Positions 8,648-19,452 are shown, counted from the first letter of the stretch. The stretch: 64,000 bases of DNA from Pseudomonas sp. RIT-PI-AD (GCF_025642785.1 NZ_JANZKU010000010.1:96471-160470); one strand, 5' to 3'. Translations and numbers: made by a program. The notes: generated by a model not told the origin, from the sequence alone.

Positions 8648-9568
8648 GTGAATGTGTCCCGCCCGATCCTGAATATCTGCCTGTGCGCCGCGCTGGCCTT
8701 CGCCGGCGACCTCGCTGCCGCCGAGAAACGCGCCGCGACCGTGGCGCCGGTCCAGGAACTCGCTTCCGGCAGCGCGCTGCTGGTCGACCTGCAGACCGGC
8801 CAGACCCTCTACTCCAGCAACCCCGACCTGGTGGTGCCGATCGCCTCGGTGACCAAGCTGATGTCCGCCATGGTCGCCCTCGATGCCGGCCAGGCCCTGG
8901 ACGAATCGCTGCCGGTGTTCGTCAGCGACGTCAGCCAGATGCGCGGCGTCGCCTCGCGGGTGCGCATCGGCAGCGAGATCAGCCGTCGCGAGATGCTCCT
9001 GCTGATGCTGATGTCCTCGGAAAACCGCGCCGCCGCCAGCCTCGCCCACCACTACCCGGGCGGCACGCCGGCCTTCGTCGCGGCGATGAACGCCAAGGCC
9101 AAGGCCCTGGGCATGCGCCACACCCGCTACGTCGAGCCCACCGGGCTGTCCGAGCAGAACGTCTCCAGCGCCCACGACCTGCTGCTGTTGCTCAAGGCCA
9201 GCCGCCAGTACCCGTTGATCGAGAAGTTCAGCACCACCCGCGAGCAGACCGTGGCCTTCCGCAAGCCGGCCTATACCCTGGGCTTCCGCAACACCAACCA
9301 CTTGGTGCAGAAGGACGACTGGAACATCCAGCTGACCAAGACCGGCTACACCGACAAGGCCGGACACTGCCTGGTGATGCGCACCGAAATGGCCAAGCGG
9401 CCGGTGGCCTTCGTGGTACTGGACGCCTTCGGCAAGTACACCCACATGGCCGACGCCACCCGCCTGCGCCGCTGGCTGGAAACCGGCAAGGTCACGCCGA
9501 TCCCGGACGCCGCGAAGAGCTACAAGCTGCAGAAAAACCTGGCGGCGCGCGCGGCCCCCGCCAGCTGA
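8648..9568 (+). CDS. pbpG: D-alanyl-D-alanine endopeptidase (PBP7/PbpG type)
   Basis: 306 residues from a GTG start; GTG codons at 8639 and 8654 are alternatives, and all keep the signal peptide that ends near LAAAEK. The serine-peptidase S11 motifs are complete: SVTK (nucleophile about S67, K70), SEN (about residue 124) and KTG near residue 238. The enzyme cleaves D-Ala-meso-DAP cross-links in periplasmic peptidoglycan and is a low-molecular-weight penicillin-binding protein. Length fits PBP7 rather than the longer PBP5 carboxypeptidases. It is monocistronic and convergent with the receptor gene beyond the REP array. Assignment is good; the exact start is not. Confidence 0.88.
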   Translation: MNVSRPILNICLCAALAFAGDLAAAEKRAATVAPVQELASGSALLVDLQTGQTLYSSNPDLVVPIASVTKLMSAMVALDAGQALDESLPVFVSDVSQMRGVASRVRIGSEISRREMLLLMLMSSENRAAASLAHHYPGGTPAFVAAMNAKAKALGMRHTRYVEPTGLSEQNVSSAHDLLLLLKASRQYPLIEKFSTTREQTVAFRKPAYTLGFRNTNHLVQKDDWNIQLTKTGYTDKAGHCLVMRTEMAKRPVAFVVLDAFGKYTHMADATRLRRWLETGKVTPIPDAAKSYKLQKNLAARAAPAS

Positions 9569-9599
9569 CCGCGGCGCCCGCGTTCGCCGAGGCACGGCG

Positions 9600-10283
9600 G
9601 ATCCCGAATGGCCGGACCATGCCCTTGCGGTGGTGATCCAGCCGTAGGGTGGGAAACGCCCCGCTTTCCCACCGGCGGGGTATCGGGCGGCATGGATGCA
9701 GCGATCCAGCTCGCGGTCACCGCGTGGAAAACGCTGCGCGGTTTTCCACCCTACGGCGAATGCCCGGACCGTGCCCTGGCGGTGGCGACCCAGGCGTAGG
9801 GTGGGAAACGCTCCGCTTTCCCACCGGCGGGGTATCGGGCGGCGCGGATGCAGCGATCCAGCTCGCGGCCGCCGCGTGGAAAACGCTTCGCGGTTTTCCA
9901 CCCTACGGCGAATGGCCGAACCGTGCCCTTGCGGTGGCGACCCAGGCGTAGGGTGGGAAACGCTCCGCTTTCCCACCGGCGGGGCATCGGACAGCGCGGA
10001 TGCAGCGGTCCAGGCTCGCGGTCACCCCGTGGAAAACGCTTCGCGGTTTTCCACCCTACGGCGAATGGCCGAACCGCGCCCTGGCGGTGGTGATCCAGGC
10101 GTAGGGTGGGAAACGCCCCGCTTTCCCACCGGCGGGGTATCGGGCAGCGCGGATGCAGCGGTCCAGCTCGCGGCCACCCCGTGGAAAACGCTTCGCGGTT
10201 TTCCACCCTACGGCGAATGTGCGGACCGCGCCCTTGCGGTGGCGACCCAACCGTAGGGTGGGAAACGCTCCGCTTTCCCACCG
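9600..10283 (+). repeat. REPIN array 1: tandem units of about 152 bp
   Basis: Forward REP copies begin at 9644, 9796, 9948, 10101 and 10253. Each is GTAG followed by arms GGTGGGAAA and TTTCCCACC around an 8-base centre. Inverted copies, with arms GTGGAAAAC and GTTTTCCAC and a final CTAC, end at 9754, 9906, 10059 and 10211. Each forward-inverted pair spans 111-112 bp and can fold into a long hairpin, the definition of a REPIN. Spacers are conserved from unit to unit, so whole 152-bp units have been amplified. The array fills the 754-bp gap between two convergent genes (pbpG and a receptor gene). No RAYT transposase is present in the window. Confidence 0.9.
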
Positions 10284-10322
10284 GGGGCGCACGGGCTGGA
10301 CCCTGGCGCGCGCGGCAGGGGC

Positions 10323-12764
10323 TCAGAAGTCGTATTTCACCGACAACGTCAGGTTGCGCGGTTCGCCGTAGACGCTGCTCGGGGTGCTCACCGAGGAGCT
10401 GATGACGTTGTAGTACTTCTTGTCGAAGGCGTTGTTCAGGTTCAGCCGCGCGTCGATCCGGTCGGTGGGTTTGTAGCCGAGCATCAGGTCCACCAGCGAA
10501 TAAGCCTCCTGCTCGATGGAGTAGGTGGCGCTCCGGTTGTAGATGCTGTTCTGCCGGTACAGCGCGCCGCCCACGCGCCAGCGCGAGAGCTCGCCGGGCA
10601 GGGTGTAGGTGGTCGAGAGCTTGAACAGGTGGCGCGGGATGTCGGTGTCGAACAACTGGCCCTCGTTGGCCTTGGTCGCATCCTTCACGTACTTGACCTC
10701 GGCGAAGGTGTAGCCGGCCGCCAGTTGCCAGTCCGGCGTCAGCGCGCCTTGCAGTTCCAGCTCGATGCCCTTGCTGCGCACCTTGCCGGCGGCCTCGTAG
10801 CAACTGGTGGTGGGGTAGCTGGCGCAGCTCGACTGGTCGTCGAGCTTCTTGGCGCGGTTTTCCTGGTCGATCTGGAAGATCGCCAGGGACGCATTGAGCG
10901 CGCCGTCGAAGTATTCGCCCTTGAGGCCCACCTCGTAGTTCTTGCCGGTGATGGGCTGGATCGGGTTGCCGCTGCCGTCGAAGTAGTTCTGCGGCTTGAA
11001 GATGTCGGTGTAGCTGACGTACACCGAATGGGTGTCGTTCAGGTCGTAGATCAGCCCCGCGTAGCGGGTGACGTTGCGGGTGATCTTCAGGGTCGGCGGC
11101 GTCGGCCTGTTGAGGTAGGGGTATACGCTGTCCAGCTCGTACCAGTCGAGCCGGCCGCCGAGGATCAGCTTGAGCGGATCGGCCAGGCTCAGGCGGGTGG
11201 TGGCGTAGACGCCGGTCTGTTCGGCGTCGGAGTCCAGCCAGTCGTACAGGTCGGGTTTGGCCGGCTTGGCGAGGGCGCCGGAATCCCAGTGGTGGACGTC
11301 GATGGCGCTGGCCAGCAGGCGGTTCGTCGCCACGTCGCCCTCGAACGTCACGGTCCGGTGGCTGGCGCCGAGCACCAGTTGGTGCTCCCGCCCCAGCAGG
11401 CTGAAGGGGCCGCTCGCGTACAGGTCGAAGCTGTTCTGCCGCTCGCGGTACTCGCCCATGCCGACCATCTGGTTGATCGTCCGGGTGCTGACGTTGACGC
11501 TCGGGTAGGTACCCAGCATGTCCAGGGCCGACCAGGTCCGCTGCGCCGACAGGTTGAGTTTCCAGCCGCTGTCCAGCGCGTGTTCGAGCCCGGCGAAGGC
11601 CGTGGTGGTGGTCCTGTCCCAGTATTCCCAGTCGTTGCTCAGGGAGGTCGAGCGGGAGAGGTGCAGGTCGCCGCCGTCGAAGTCGACGGGCACCCCGGTC
11701 CAGCCGTTGCCGTTGTAGTTGTCGTTCTGGTGCGAGGCGCTGAGGGTGAGGGTGGTGCTGTCGTTCAGGTCGGCTTCGAGGATGCCGTAGAACAGGCCGC
11801 GCTCGTTCTCCGCGACGTCGCGGAAGCTGTTCTGGTTCTGGTAGGCGGTCACCACCCGGCCGCGCAGGTTGCCGCTGTCGGTGAGCGGCCCCGAGGCGTC
11901 CACCTCGGTGCGGTAGCGGTCCCAGCTGCCGGCGCTGCCCTGCAGGCTGGCCTGGAAATCCCGGGTGGGGCGCTTGCGCACCAGGTTGATCGCCGCCGAG
12001 GGGCTGCCGGCGCCTTGCATCAGGCCGGTGGAGCCGCGCACCACCTCGACCCGGTCGTAGATCGCCATGTCCGCGGCGAGCAGGTCCTGGGACAGCCAGG
12101 AGCTGTCGAGGCTGGTGGGCAGGCCGTCGTACAGGATGTTGTCGACCGAGAACCCGCGGGAATGGTAGGTCGAGCGCTCCGGGCCGTGGCGCCGCAGGAT
12201 CAACCCCGGGGTGTTCTGCACCACTTCGTTGAGGTTGCTCAGCCCCTGGTCTTCGATGCGCTGTCGGGTGATCACCGTCACCGCCTGGGGCGTTTCGCGG
12301 ATCGACAGCGGCAGCTTGGTCGCCGTCTGCATCGCGCCGGTGGTGTAGGAGCGGCTGCCCTCGGTGGTGGCGCCCAGCCCGTTCGCGCTGACGGTGGTGG
12401 CGCCCAGTTCCAGCGCGTCGCCCGGCTGCGGCTTGACCAGCACGTAGCGCGTCTCGCCGGCCTGGCGGACCTGCATGCCGCTGCCCTGCAGCAGGTGGGC
12501 GAAGCCCTGGTCCAGCGCGTAGTCGCCGCGCAGCCCGGGCGAGCGCAGGCCCGCGGTCTCCTCGGCGCCGAAGCTGATCGTCACGCCGCTGGCGGCGGCG
12601 AAGCGACTGAGGGCGGCTCCCAGGTCGCCGGCGGGAATGTCGTAGCTCAGCGTCTGCGCCCACGCGGGGGCGGGCGCGGCCGCCAGCAATAGCGGGCCGG
12701 AAAGGCCCAGGGCGAGGGCGGAGAAGCGGATGCGCCGGGTGAGGCGGTGGGGACGCGGTGACAT
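10323..12764 (-). CDS. TonB-dependent ferric-siderophore receptor (FpvA/FoxA-like) with STN domain
   Basis: 813 residues from MSPRPHRL, preceded by AGGAG. The signal peptide ends AWA (about residue 36). An STN domain follows (about 38-112, LGAALSRFAAASGVTISFGA). The plug contains SIRETPQAVTVITRQRIEDQ and DRVEVVRGSTGLMQGAGSPS, wording typical of the TonB-siderophore-receptor family that includes FpvA, FoxA and FhuE. The barrel ends NLTLSVKYDF with the terminal Phe needed for outer-membrane insertion. Ligand unknown. It is the third gene of a minus-strand sigma-FecR-receptor module, 109 bp after the fecR-like gene. Confidence 0.9.
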   Translation of the reverse strand: MSPRPHRLTRRIRFSALALGLSGPLLLAAAPAPAWAQTLSYDIPAGDLGAALSRFAAASGVTISFGAEETAGLRSPGLRGDYALDQGFAHLLQGSGMQVRQAGETRYVLVKPQPGDALELGATTVSANGLGATTEGSRSYTTGAMQTATKLPLSIRETPQAVTVITRQRIEDQGLSNLNEVVQNTPGLILRRHGPERSTYHSRGFSVDNILYDGLPTSLDSSWLSQDLLAADMAIYDRVEVVRGSTGLMQGAGSPSAAINLVRKRPTRDFQASLQGSAGSWDRYRTEVDASGPLTDSGNLRGRVVTAYQNQNSFRDVAENERGLFYGILEADLNDSTTLTLSASHQNDNYNGNGWTGVPVDFDGGDLHLSRSTSLSNDWEYWDRTTTTAFAGLEHALDSGWKLNLSAQRTWSALDMLGTYPSVNVSTRTINQMVGMGEYRERQNSFDLYASGPFSLLGREHQLVLGASHRTVTFEGDVATNRLLASAIDVHHWDSGALAKPAKPDLYDWLDSDAEQTGVYATTRLSLADPLKLILGGRLDWYELDSVYPYLNRPTPPTLKITRNVTRYAGLIYDLNDTHSVYVSYTDIFKPQNYFDGSGNPIQPITGKNYEVGLKGEYFDGALNASLAIFQIDQENRAKKLDDQSSCASYPTTSCYEAAGKVRSKGIELELQGALTPDWQLAAGYTFAEVKYVKDATKANEGQLFDTDIPRHLFKLSTTYTLPGELSRWRVGGALYRQNSIYNRSATYSIEQEAYSLVDLMLGYKPTDRIDARLNLNNAFDKKYYNVISSSVSTPSSVYGEPRNLTLSVKYDF

Positions 12765-12873
12765 GGGGGCTCCTGTTCGGGATGGCATGGGGCGGGCGTC
12801 TGATGCGCCGTTCAGGGTGGAGCCGAAGCGGAAGCGGAAATCTGTCACCCCCCTCGCGAAAAATGTCCCTGAG

Positions 12874-13794
12874 TCAGGCCCCGCGGGCTTCCACCCGCAC
12901 CCAATAGGGCGTCAGGCGGCGAACCCGCACCGGCAGCGAGTCCTCCAGGTTGGCCAGCGCGGCGTCGCTGTCGTCCAGGGCGAAGGCCCCCGACAGGCGC
13001 AGTCCGCCGACCTGCTCGGCGCAGCCGAGGTAGCCGGGCCGGTAGCGCGACAGCTCGGCGACCAGGTCGGCCAGGCGCCAGTCCACCGCCACCAGCATGC
13101 CGTGCGTCCAGGCCTGCGCATCGGGCGCCATGGGGCGCAGCGGGCCGGGGTGGTCGGCGGTGAACGCCAAGCTCTGGCCGGCGTCCACCCGGACGACCCG
13201 GCCCGGCGCCTGGTCCGGGCGCACCTCGACGGCATGGGCGGCCACCGCGACGCGGCTCAGGCCGTCCTCCTGGCGTACGCCGAAGCGGGTGCCGAGGGCG
13301 AGGATGCGGCCCTCGGCGGTCCGCACGCTCAGCGGCCGGGCATCTTTGGCGGTTTCCACGAGGATTTCGCCGCGGCGCAGCTGGATCAGGCGCTGGTTCG
13401 CATCGAAGCGGACATCGACCTGGGTATCGGTGTTGAGGTCGAGCCGGCTGCCATCGGCCAGGGTCAGCCGGCGGCGCTGCCCGACGCGGGTGGCATAGTC
13501 GGCGCTCCAGGGCGAGGCCCGGTAGCCCTGCCAGCCGGCCAGGCCGACGCCCAGCAGCAGCGCCAGGACCTTCAAGGCGCCGCGCCGACTGCGTCGCGCG
13601 CTTTTCAGGGTATGCGCCGTGCCCGCCGGCGCCTGCCCGAGCCGATGCTGCAACTGCTCCAGGCGGGCCCAGGCCTCGGCGTGGCGGCGGTCCGCGGACA
13701 GCCAGTTCCGCCAGTCGACGCGGGTGGCCTCGGTGGCGTCGCTGTCGTGCAGGCGCACGTACCAGTCCACCGCTTCGGCGAGTATCGCCTTCAT
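12874..13794 (-). CDS. FecR-type anti-sigma regulator
   Basis: 306 residues from MKAILAEAV. The N-terminal cytoplasmic part (about 1-70, with VDWRNWLSADRRHAEAWARL) resembles DUF4880. A transmembrane helix lies around 83-100 (ALKVLALLLGVGLAGW). The periplasmic FecR domain has RRRLTLADGSRLDLNTDTQV and LRRGEILVETAKDARPLSVR, and a C-terminal STN-like end follows. It should transmit receptor state to the sigma factor. Its ATG overlaps the stop of the sigma gene (ATGA), which decides the start; a reading seven codons longer lies inside the sigma gene. Partner receptor is at 10323-12764. Confidence 0.9.
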   Translation of the reverse strand: MKAILAEAVDWYVRLHDSDATEATRVDWRNWLSADRRHAEAWARLEQLQHRLGQAPAGTAHTLKSARRSRRGALKVLALLLGVGLAGWQGYRASPWSADYATRVGQRRRLTLADGSRLDLNTDTQVDVRFDANQRLIQLRRGEILVETAKDARPLSVRTAEGRILALGTRFGVRQEDGLSRVAVAAHAVEVRPDQAPGRVVRVDAGQSLAFTADHPGPLRPMAPDAQAWTHGMLVAVDWRLADLVAELSRYRPGYLGCAEQVGGLRLSGAFALDDSDAALANLEDSLPVRVRRLTPYWVRVEARGA

Positions 13795-14306
13795 GCGTCG
13801 TCGAGCAGCAGGCAATGCAGCAGCGCCCGGGCGAGGTGCTTGCGCACGGTGGTGACCGACACACCGACCTGGGCGGCGGCCTTCTCGTAGCTGAGCCCGT
13901 CGAGTTGCACGGCGAGGAAGATCGCCCGGGTGCGCGCGCCCAGGCCGTCGAGCAGGCGATCGATGGCCATCAGGCTGTCGAGGATCAGCGCGCGCACTTC
14001 GGCGGAAGGTTCGTACAACTCGGGACGCGCGGCCAGGGCGTCGAGGTAGGCCGTTTCCAGGCTGCGGCGCCGGTAGAGGTCGATGACCAGGCCGCGGGCG
14101 ATGGTCGCCAGGTAATGCCGCGGCTCGTGCAGACTACCCGCGGTGCGGGCGAGCAACACGCGGACGAAGGTGTCCTGGGCCAGGTCGGCGGCATCGGCGC
14201 GACACGCCAGGCGCTGACGCAGCCAGCCTTGCAACCAACCGTGATGACCCCGGTAGAGCGCGTCCAGTTGCGCATGGCATGCGGTATCGGGACACACTCT
14301 GGACAT
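13791..14306 (-). CDS. FecI-type ECF sigma factor
   Basis: 171 residues from MSRVCPDT, preceded by AGGAGG. Region 2 (about 14-80) has ADAADLAQDTFVRVLL and PRHYLATIARGLVIDLYRRR. Region 4 (about 115-165) has LSYEKAAAQVGVSVTTVRKH. It leads a sigma-FecR-receptor module transcribed leftwards. The longer open frame to 14528 runs into REP sequence and is not coding. An inverted repeat resembling a weak Fur site lies just upstream (14326-14344), consistent with iron control. Confidence 0.88.
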   Translation of the reverse strand: MSRVCPDTACHAQLDALYRGHHGWLQGWLRQRLACRADAADLAQDTFVRVLLARTAGSLHEPRHYLATIARGLVIDLYRRRSLETAYLDALAARPELYEPSAEVRALILDSLMAIDRLLDGLGARTRAIFLAVQLDGLSYEKAAAQVGVSVTTVRKHLARALLHCLLLDDA

Positions 14307-14325
14307 CCCGCCTCCTGGAAATATT

Positions 14326-14344
14326 GCGAATAAGAATTTGTCGC
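14326..14344 (-). promoter_or_regulatory. Possible degenerate Fur site upstream of second sigma gene
   Basis: GCGAATAAGAATTTGTCGC is an AT-rich patch flanked by the inverted pair GCGA/TCGC, 20-38 bp before the sigma-gene ATG. The AATAAGAATT core recalls Fur half-sites, but the match is clearly weaker than at 1925. The position is right for repression of the module by iron. Confidence 0.4.
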
Positions 14345-14437
14345 AAGTGTACGGGCGTGGCGGGCCGTTTGGAAATGCCTGTCGGCGCGACCTCGGCTCC
14401 GGGCGACCTGGGTCGCGAGACCGACCTGGGCCGCCGC

Positions 14438-14896
14438 GTGGAAAACGCTTCGCGGTTTTCCACCCTACGGCTCGGGATCGCCTGCGCGGGCCGGTAGCCG
14501 TAGGGTGGGAAACGCTCCGCTTTCCCACCGGCGAAGCGGCGGGCGACCTGGGCGCTGGAAGGAGCGCACGGGCTACTGCGTGGAAAACGCTTCGCGGTTT
14601 TCCACCCTACTGCTTGGGGATCGCCCGCGCGGGCCGGGCGGCCGTAGGGTGGGAAACGCTCCGCTTTCCCACCGGCGAAGCGGCAGGCGACCTGGGTGCT
14701 GGAACGAGTGCGCGGGCTATCGCGTGGAAAACGCTTCGCGGTTTTCCACCCTACGGCTCGGGATCGCCCGTGCGGGCCGGTAGCCGTAGGGTGGGAAACG
14801 CTCCGCTTTCCCACCGACGAAGCGGCAGGCGACCTGGGCGCTGAAACGAGTGCTCGGGCTACTGCGTGGAAAACGCTTCGCGGTTTTCCACCCTAC
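14438..14896 (+). repeat. REPIN array 2: alternating REPs, period 142-144 bp
   Basis: The same two REP types as in the array at 9.6-10.3 kb occur here. Inverted copies end (CTAC) at 14468, 14610, 14754 and 14896; forward copies start (GTAG) at 14500, 14644 and 14786. The spacers are conserved within this array (ggcgacctgggcgctg-type between forward and inverted; ctcgggatcgcc-type between inverted and forward) but are unlike those of array 1. The array occupies most of the 621-bp gap between the trpA stop and the second sigma-factor start; otherwise that gap holds only the possible Fur site. Confidence 0.9.
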
Positions 14897-14927
14897 GGTT
14901 TGGAAATCGCCCGTGCGGTAGGGGCGA

Positions 14928-17115
<2,188 letters not shown>

Positions 17116-18033
17116 ATGAGCCGCGACCTTCCGCCGCTGAACGCCTTGCGCGCCTTCGAGGCCACCGCCCGCCTGCTCAGCGTGACCCGTGCCGCCGACG
17201 AGCTGCACGTCACCCATGGCGCGGTCAGCCGGCAGCTACGGGCGCTGGAGGACCGCCTGGGGGTAACCCTGCTCGGCAAGGAAGGTCGAGGCATAAAACT
17301 CACCGATGCCGGTGTGCGCCTGCGCGATGCCGCCGGCGAGGCCTTCGACCGTCTCGCCCTGCTCTGCGGCGAATTACGCCGCGATGCCGGGGAGGCGTCC
17401 TTCGTCGTGGCCTGCCCCGGCAGCCTGCTGGCGCGCTGGTTCATCCCGCGGCTGGATCGCCTGCAGCGCGACCTGCCCGGGCTGCGCCTGCAGCTGTCCG
17501 CCAGCGAGGGCGAACTCGATCCCCGGCGGCCCGGCCTGGATGCGTTGCTGTGCTTCGCCGCACCACCCTGGCCGGCGGACGTGCGAGTGTACGAGCTGGC
17601 GATGGAGCGGATCGGCCCGGTGGTGTCGCCGCGGCATCCGCGCTTCGCCGACTTGCAGCGGGCCTCGGCGAGCGAATTGCTCGACGAGCCCCTGTTGCAC
17701 ACCCTGTCGCGGCCCCAGGCCTGGCCCCAATGGGTCGCCGCGCAGGGGCTGGCGGAGGATCGCCTGAGCCTCGGTCAGGGATTCGAACACCTCTATTACT
17801 CGCTGGAAGCCGCCATCGCAGGCCAGGGCATCGCGGTGGCACCGCAGCTCCTGGTGGCCGACGAGTTGAAGAGCGGACGACTGGAAGCGCCTTGGGGCTT
17901 CGTGGAAACGCACGCGCGGCTGGCGTTGTGGGTGCCGAGTCAGCGGACGGAAAGAGCCGGCGCTGAGGCGCAGCGGCTGGCGCGCTGGTTGGCCGACGAA
18001 CTGGCGGAGGGGCAGGTCGAACCCGCCGCCTGA
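17116..18033 (+). CDS. trpI: LysR-type activator of trpBA
   Basis: 305 residues. The N-terminal winged helix-turn-helix (about 5-62: [20 protein letters not shown], then [20 protein letters not shown]) is classical LysR. The rest is a substrate-binding domain in which [20 protein letters not shown] and [14 protein letters not shown] are typical of the GcvA/TrpI branch. It is expected to sense indoleglycerol phosphate and activate the divergent trpBA operon. Position and orientation relative to trpB are the conserved Pseudomonas arrangement, which makes the name safe. Confidence 0.93.
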   Translation: MSRDLPPLNALRAFEATARLLSVTRAADELHVTHGAVSRQLRALEDRLGVTLLGKEGRGIKLTDAGVRLRDAAGEAFDRLALLCGELRRDAGEASFVVACPGSLLARWFIPRLDRLQRDLPGLRLQLSASEGELDPRRPGLDALLCFAAPPWPADVRVYELAMERIGPVVSPRHPRFADLQRASASELLDEPLLHTLSRPQAWPQWVAAQGLAEDRLSLGQGFEHLYYSLEAAIAGQGIAVAPQLLVADELKSGRLEAPWGFVETHARLALWVPSQRTERAGAEAQRLARWLADELAEGQVEPAA

Positions 18034-18136
18034 GCGGCCCCGTGGGCGGGACCGCAGGCGGGCGGGAATGCTCGACCTTGCCGATCGCCCGGGAGGGCGG
18101 TCGGCAGTGGGGATCGCGGCGCGGAGCCGCGAGGGG

Positions 18137-18460
18137 TCATTCGCTGTCGCGGAAGAACAGGTAGCCGATCAATGCGGCGGCGCCCAGGGCCATGCCCGCG
18201 GCGGCCAGCGGATGCTGGCGGGAGTAGTCGCAGGTCGCGGCACCGGCCTGGTAGGTCCTTTCCTTGACCTCTTCATAGGTGTCGCTGAGCAGATTGCGCG
18301 AGTGGCCGAGGGCGCGTTCGGCGCTCGCCTTGAGCACCTTGAGCGACTTGCGCGACTCGTCGGTGGCGTCGCCCTTGAGGCTATCCAGGGTCGAAATCAG
18401 GTTTTCGATTTCCGCTTCGATGCTGTGCAGGGATTTTTTCCGAGAATTGAACAGTGCCAT
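18137..18460 (-). CDS. DUF883 (ElaB/YqjD-type) membrane-anchored stress protein
   Basis: 107 residues from MALFNSRKK, after a strong AAGGAG. A long charged amphipathic helix (about 10-75, IEAEIENLISTLDSLKGDAT) is followed by a C-terminal hydrophobic tail with QHPLAAAGMALGAAALIGYL, the hallmark of ElaB/YqjD/YgaM. In E. coli these tail-anchored inner-membrane proteins associate with ribosomes in stationary phase. It is divergent from the dodecin gene, sharing a 154-bp promoter region. The longer open frame upstream runs through that region and is not used. Confidence 0.85.
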   Translation of the reverse strand: MALFNSRKKSLHSIEAEIENLISTLDSLKGDATDESRKSLKVLKASAERALGHSRNLLSDTYEEVKERTYQAGAATCDYSRQHPLAAAGMALGAAALIGYLFFRDSE

Positions 18461-18614
18461 CAGGCTTCTCCTTACCGGTAAGGGGTGGTGAAGAGTGGGA
18501 CTGCGCCCGCACTGGAAAGTGCGGCTATCCTCAGCTGAACTTATCCGACGGTTTTTCGGACTCAACAGTACCAGCGGTCAGCGCCGCATCCCCATCTGTC
18601 TGAGGAGAACACCC

Positions 18615-18830
18615 ATGTCGGATCACCACACGTACAAGAAAGTCGAACTGGTCGGATCGTCCGAGACCAGCATCGAGGAGGCCATCGGCAACGCACTGGC
18701 CGAAGCCTCCAAGAGCATCCAGAACATGGAGTGGTTCGAAGTCACCGAGACCCGGGGCCACATCCAGAACGGCGCGGTCGCGCATTATCAGGTCACCCTG
18801 AAAGTGGGCTTCCGCATCGTCAACAGCTGA
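18615..18830 (+). CDS. Dodecin flavin-binding protein
   Basis: 71 residues, dodecin size. The beginning YKKVELVGSSETSIEEAIGN and the strand-rich remainder (WFEVTETRGHI, HYQVTLKVGFRI) are diagnostic. The conserved Trp of WFEV stacks on the flavin. Dodecins assemble into hollow 12-mers that store and quench FMN or FAD in the cytoplasm. The ATG at 18615 follows GAGGAG at 5-9 bp. The divergent neighbour is the DUF883 stress gene; both are likely expressed under stress or in stationary phase. Confidence 0.93.
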   Translation: MSDHHTYKKVELVGSSETSIEEAIGNALAEASKSIQNMEWFEVTETRGHIQNGAVAHYQVTLKVGFRIVNS

Positions 18831-18887
18831 TCCGCGCGCTCCGCCAGCCGATCCTTGACGGCGGCGGAGCGAACGGGCTGTGGCGAG

Positions 18888-18926
18888 CGTCTGCGACGCA
18901 GCGCCTTACCGTCTGCACACGCAGAC
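18888..18926. promoter_or_regulatory. Two short perfect inverted repeats before DUF1161 gene
   Basis: GCGTC-TGC-GACGC lies at 18888-18900 and GTCTGC-ACAC-GCAGAC at 18911-18926, both within 70 bp upstream of the ATG at 18955. They share the GTCTGC core and could be a twin operator or a structured leader. No known regulator motif is recognised. Confidence 0.35.
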
Positions 18927-18954
18927 ATGTGTTGTGAACGAGGGAGCGTTATCC

Positions 18955-19179
18955 ATGAAGAAGGTACTGATGGCGGTGGGCTTGTTTTGCATGGCCGGTT
19001 CCGCCCTGGCAGCCGCCAAACCCTGTGAAGAGTTGAAGTCCGAAATCGAAGCCAAGATCAAGGCGAATGGCGCATCGTCCTATACGCTGGAAATCGTCGA
19101 CAAAGGCACCGGTGGCGACAAGAAGGTGGTGGGTACCTGCGAAGCGGGCACCAAGGAAATCGTCTACCAGCGTCACTGA
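18955..19179 (+). CDS. DUF1161 small periplasmic protein (copy 1)
   Basis: 74 residues. The signal peptide ends SALAAA (about residue 20). A mature domain of about 54 residues follows, with CEELKSEIEAKIKANGASSY, TLEIV and VGTCEAGTKEIVYQR. Two Cys residues probably form a disulphide. The family is common in proteobacteria and has no assigned function. A close paralogue lies at 23135-23365. The ATG at 18955 gives the proper signal peptide; an earlier in-frame start at 18880 only adds unlikely residues. A terminator follows. Confidence 0.88.
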   Translation: MKKVLMAVGLFCMAGSALAAAKPCEELKSEIEAKIKANGASSYTLEIVDKGTGGDKKVVGTCEAGTKEIVYQRH

Positions 19180-19193
19180 TACGCGCGGCACCG

Positions 19194-19225
19194 AGCCGGG
19201 ATCATGGGAGTGATGCCGGCTTTTT
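19194..19225 (+). terminator. Rho-independent terminator after DUF1161 copy 1
   Basis: Arms AGCCGG (19194-19199) and CCGGCT (19216-19221), extended inwards by ATCA/TGAT, enclose a short loop and are followed by a run of T. It lies 15 bp after the stop of the small DUF1161 gene. Confidence 0.75.
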
Positions 19226-19452
19226 CATGCCTGCGAAAAAGTGGCGCGCCACGTCGTCGGCCCACGCCGTGCGCCGGACGGATAAACGCTTGTCGATCAG
19301 GCGGTTGCAGCGCCAGCGGGGGCGCCGTGCCTCCCCCAATGCGGTGTTCGTCGACGGCGCGCTTTCGCCACGACCGCTCTCTCCGACGGATCCGGGCATT
19401 GCCTTTTCCCGCCGCGGCCCCATGTGGAAGGAATGACTCGAGGAGCTCGCCC

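Noticed and set aside
9600..10300. CRISPR-like series of about 30-bp palindromic repeats at regular intervals (also at 14438-14896)
   Set aside because: The spacers are themselves conserved from unit to unit, the repeats alternate in orientation and no cas gene is present; this is a REPIN array.
9649..10402. Several overlapping open frames of 60-190 codons in all directions over the REP arrays
   Set aside because: They repeat the same REP-encoded phrases (for example FHPTAN and KRFAVF) and have no homology to known proteins; they are artefacts of high GC and the repeat period.
9751..12663. 970-codon open frame on the minus strand
   Set aside because: It is the alternate frame of the TonB receptor gene plus REP sequence; the receptor frame has full-length family homology.
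10629..12692. 687-codon open frame on the plus strand, opposite the receptor gene
   Set aside because: Antisense shadow in high-GC DNA with Val/Gly/Ala/His-rich nonsense composition and no recognisable domain.
18537..18563. GAACTT resembling a -35 of an AlgU/RpoE promoter before the dodecin gene
   Set aside because: No matching TCTGA-like -10 at 16-17 bp spacing; only the -35 half fits.
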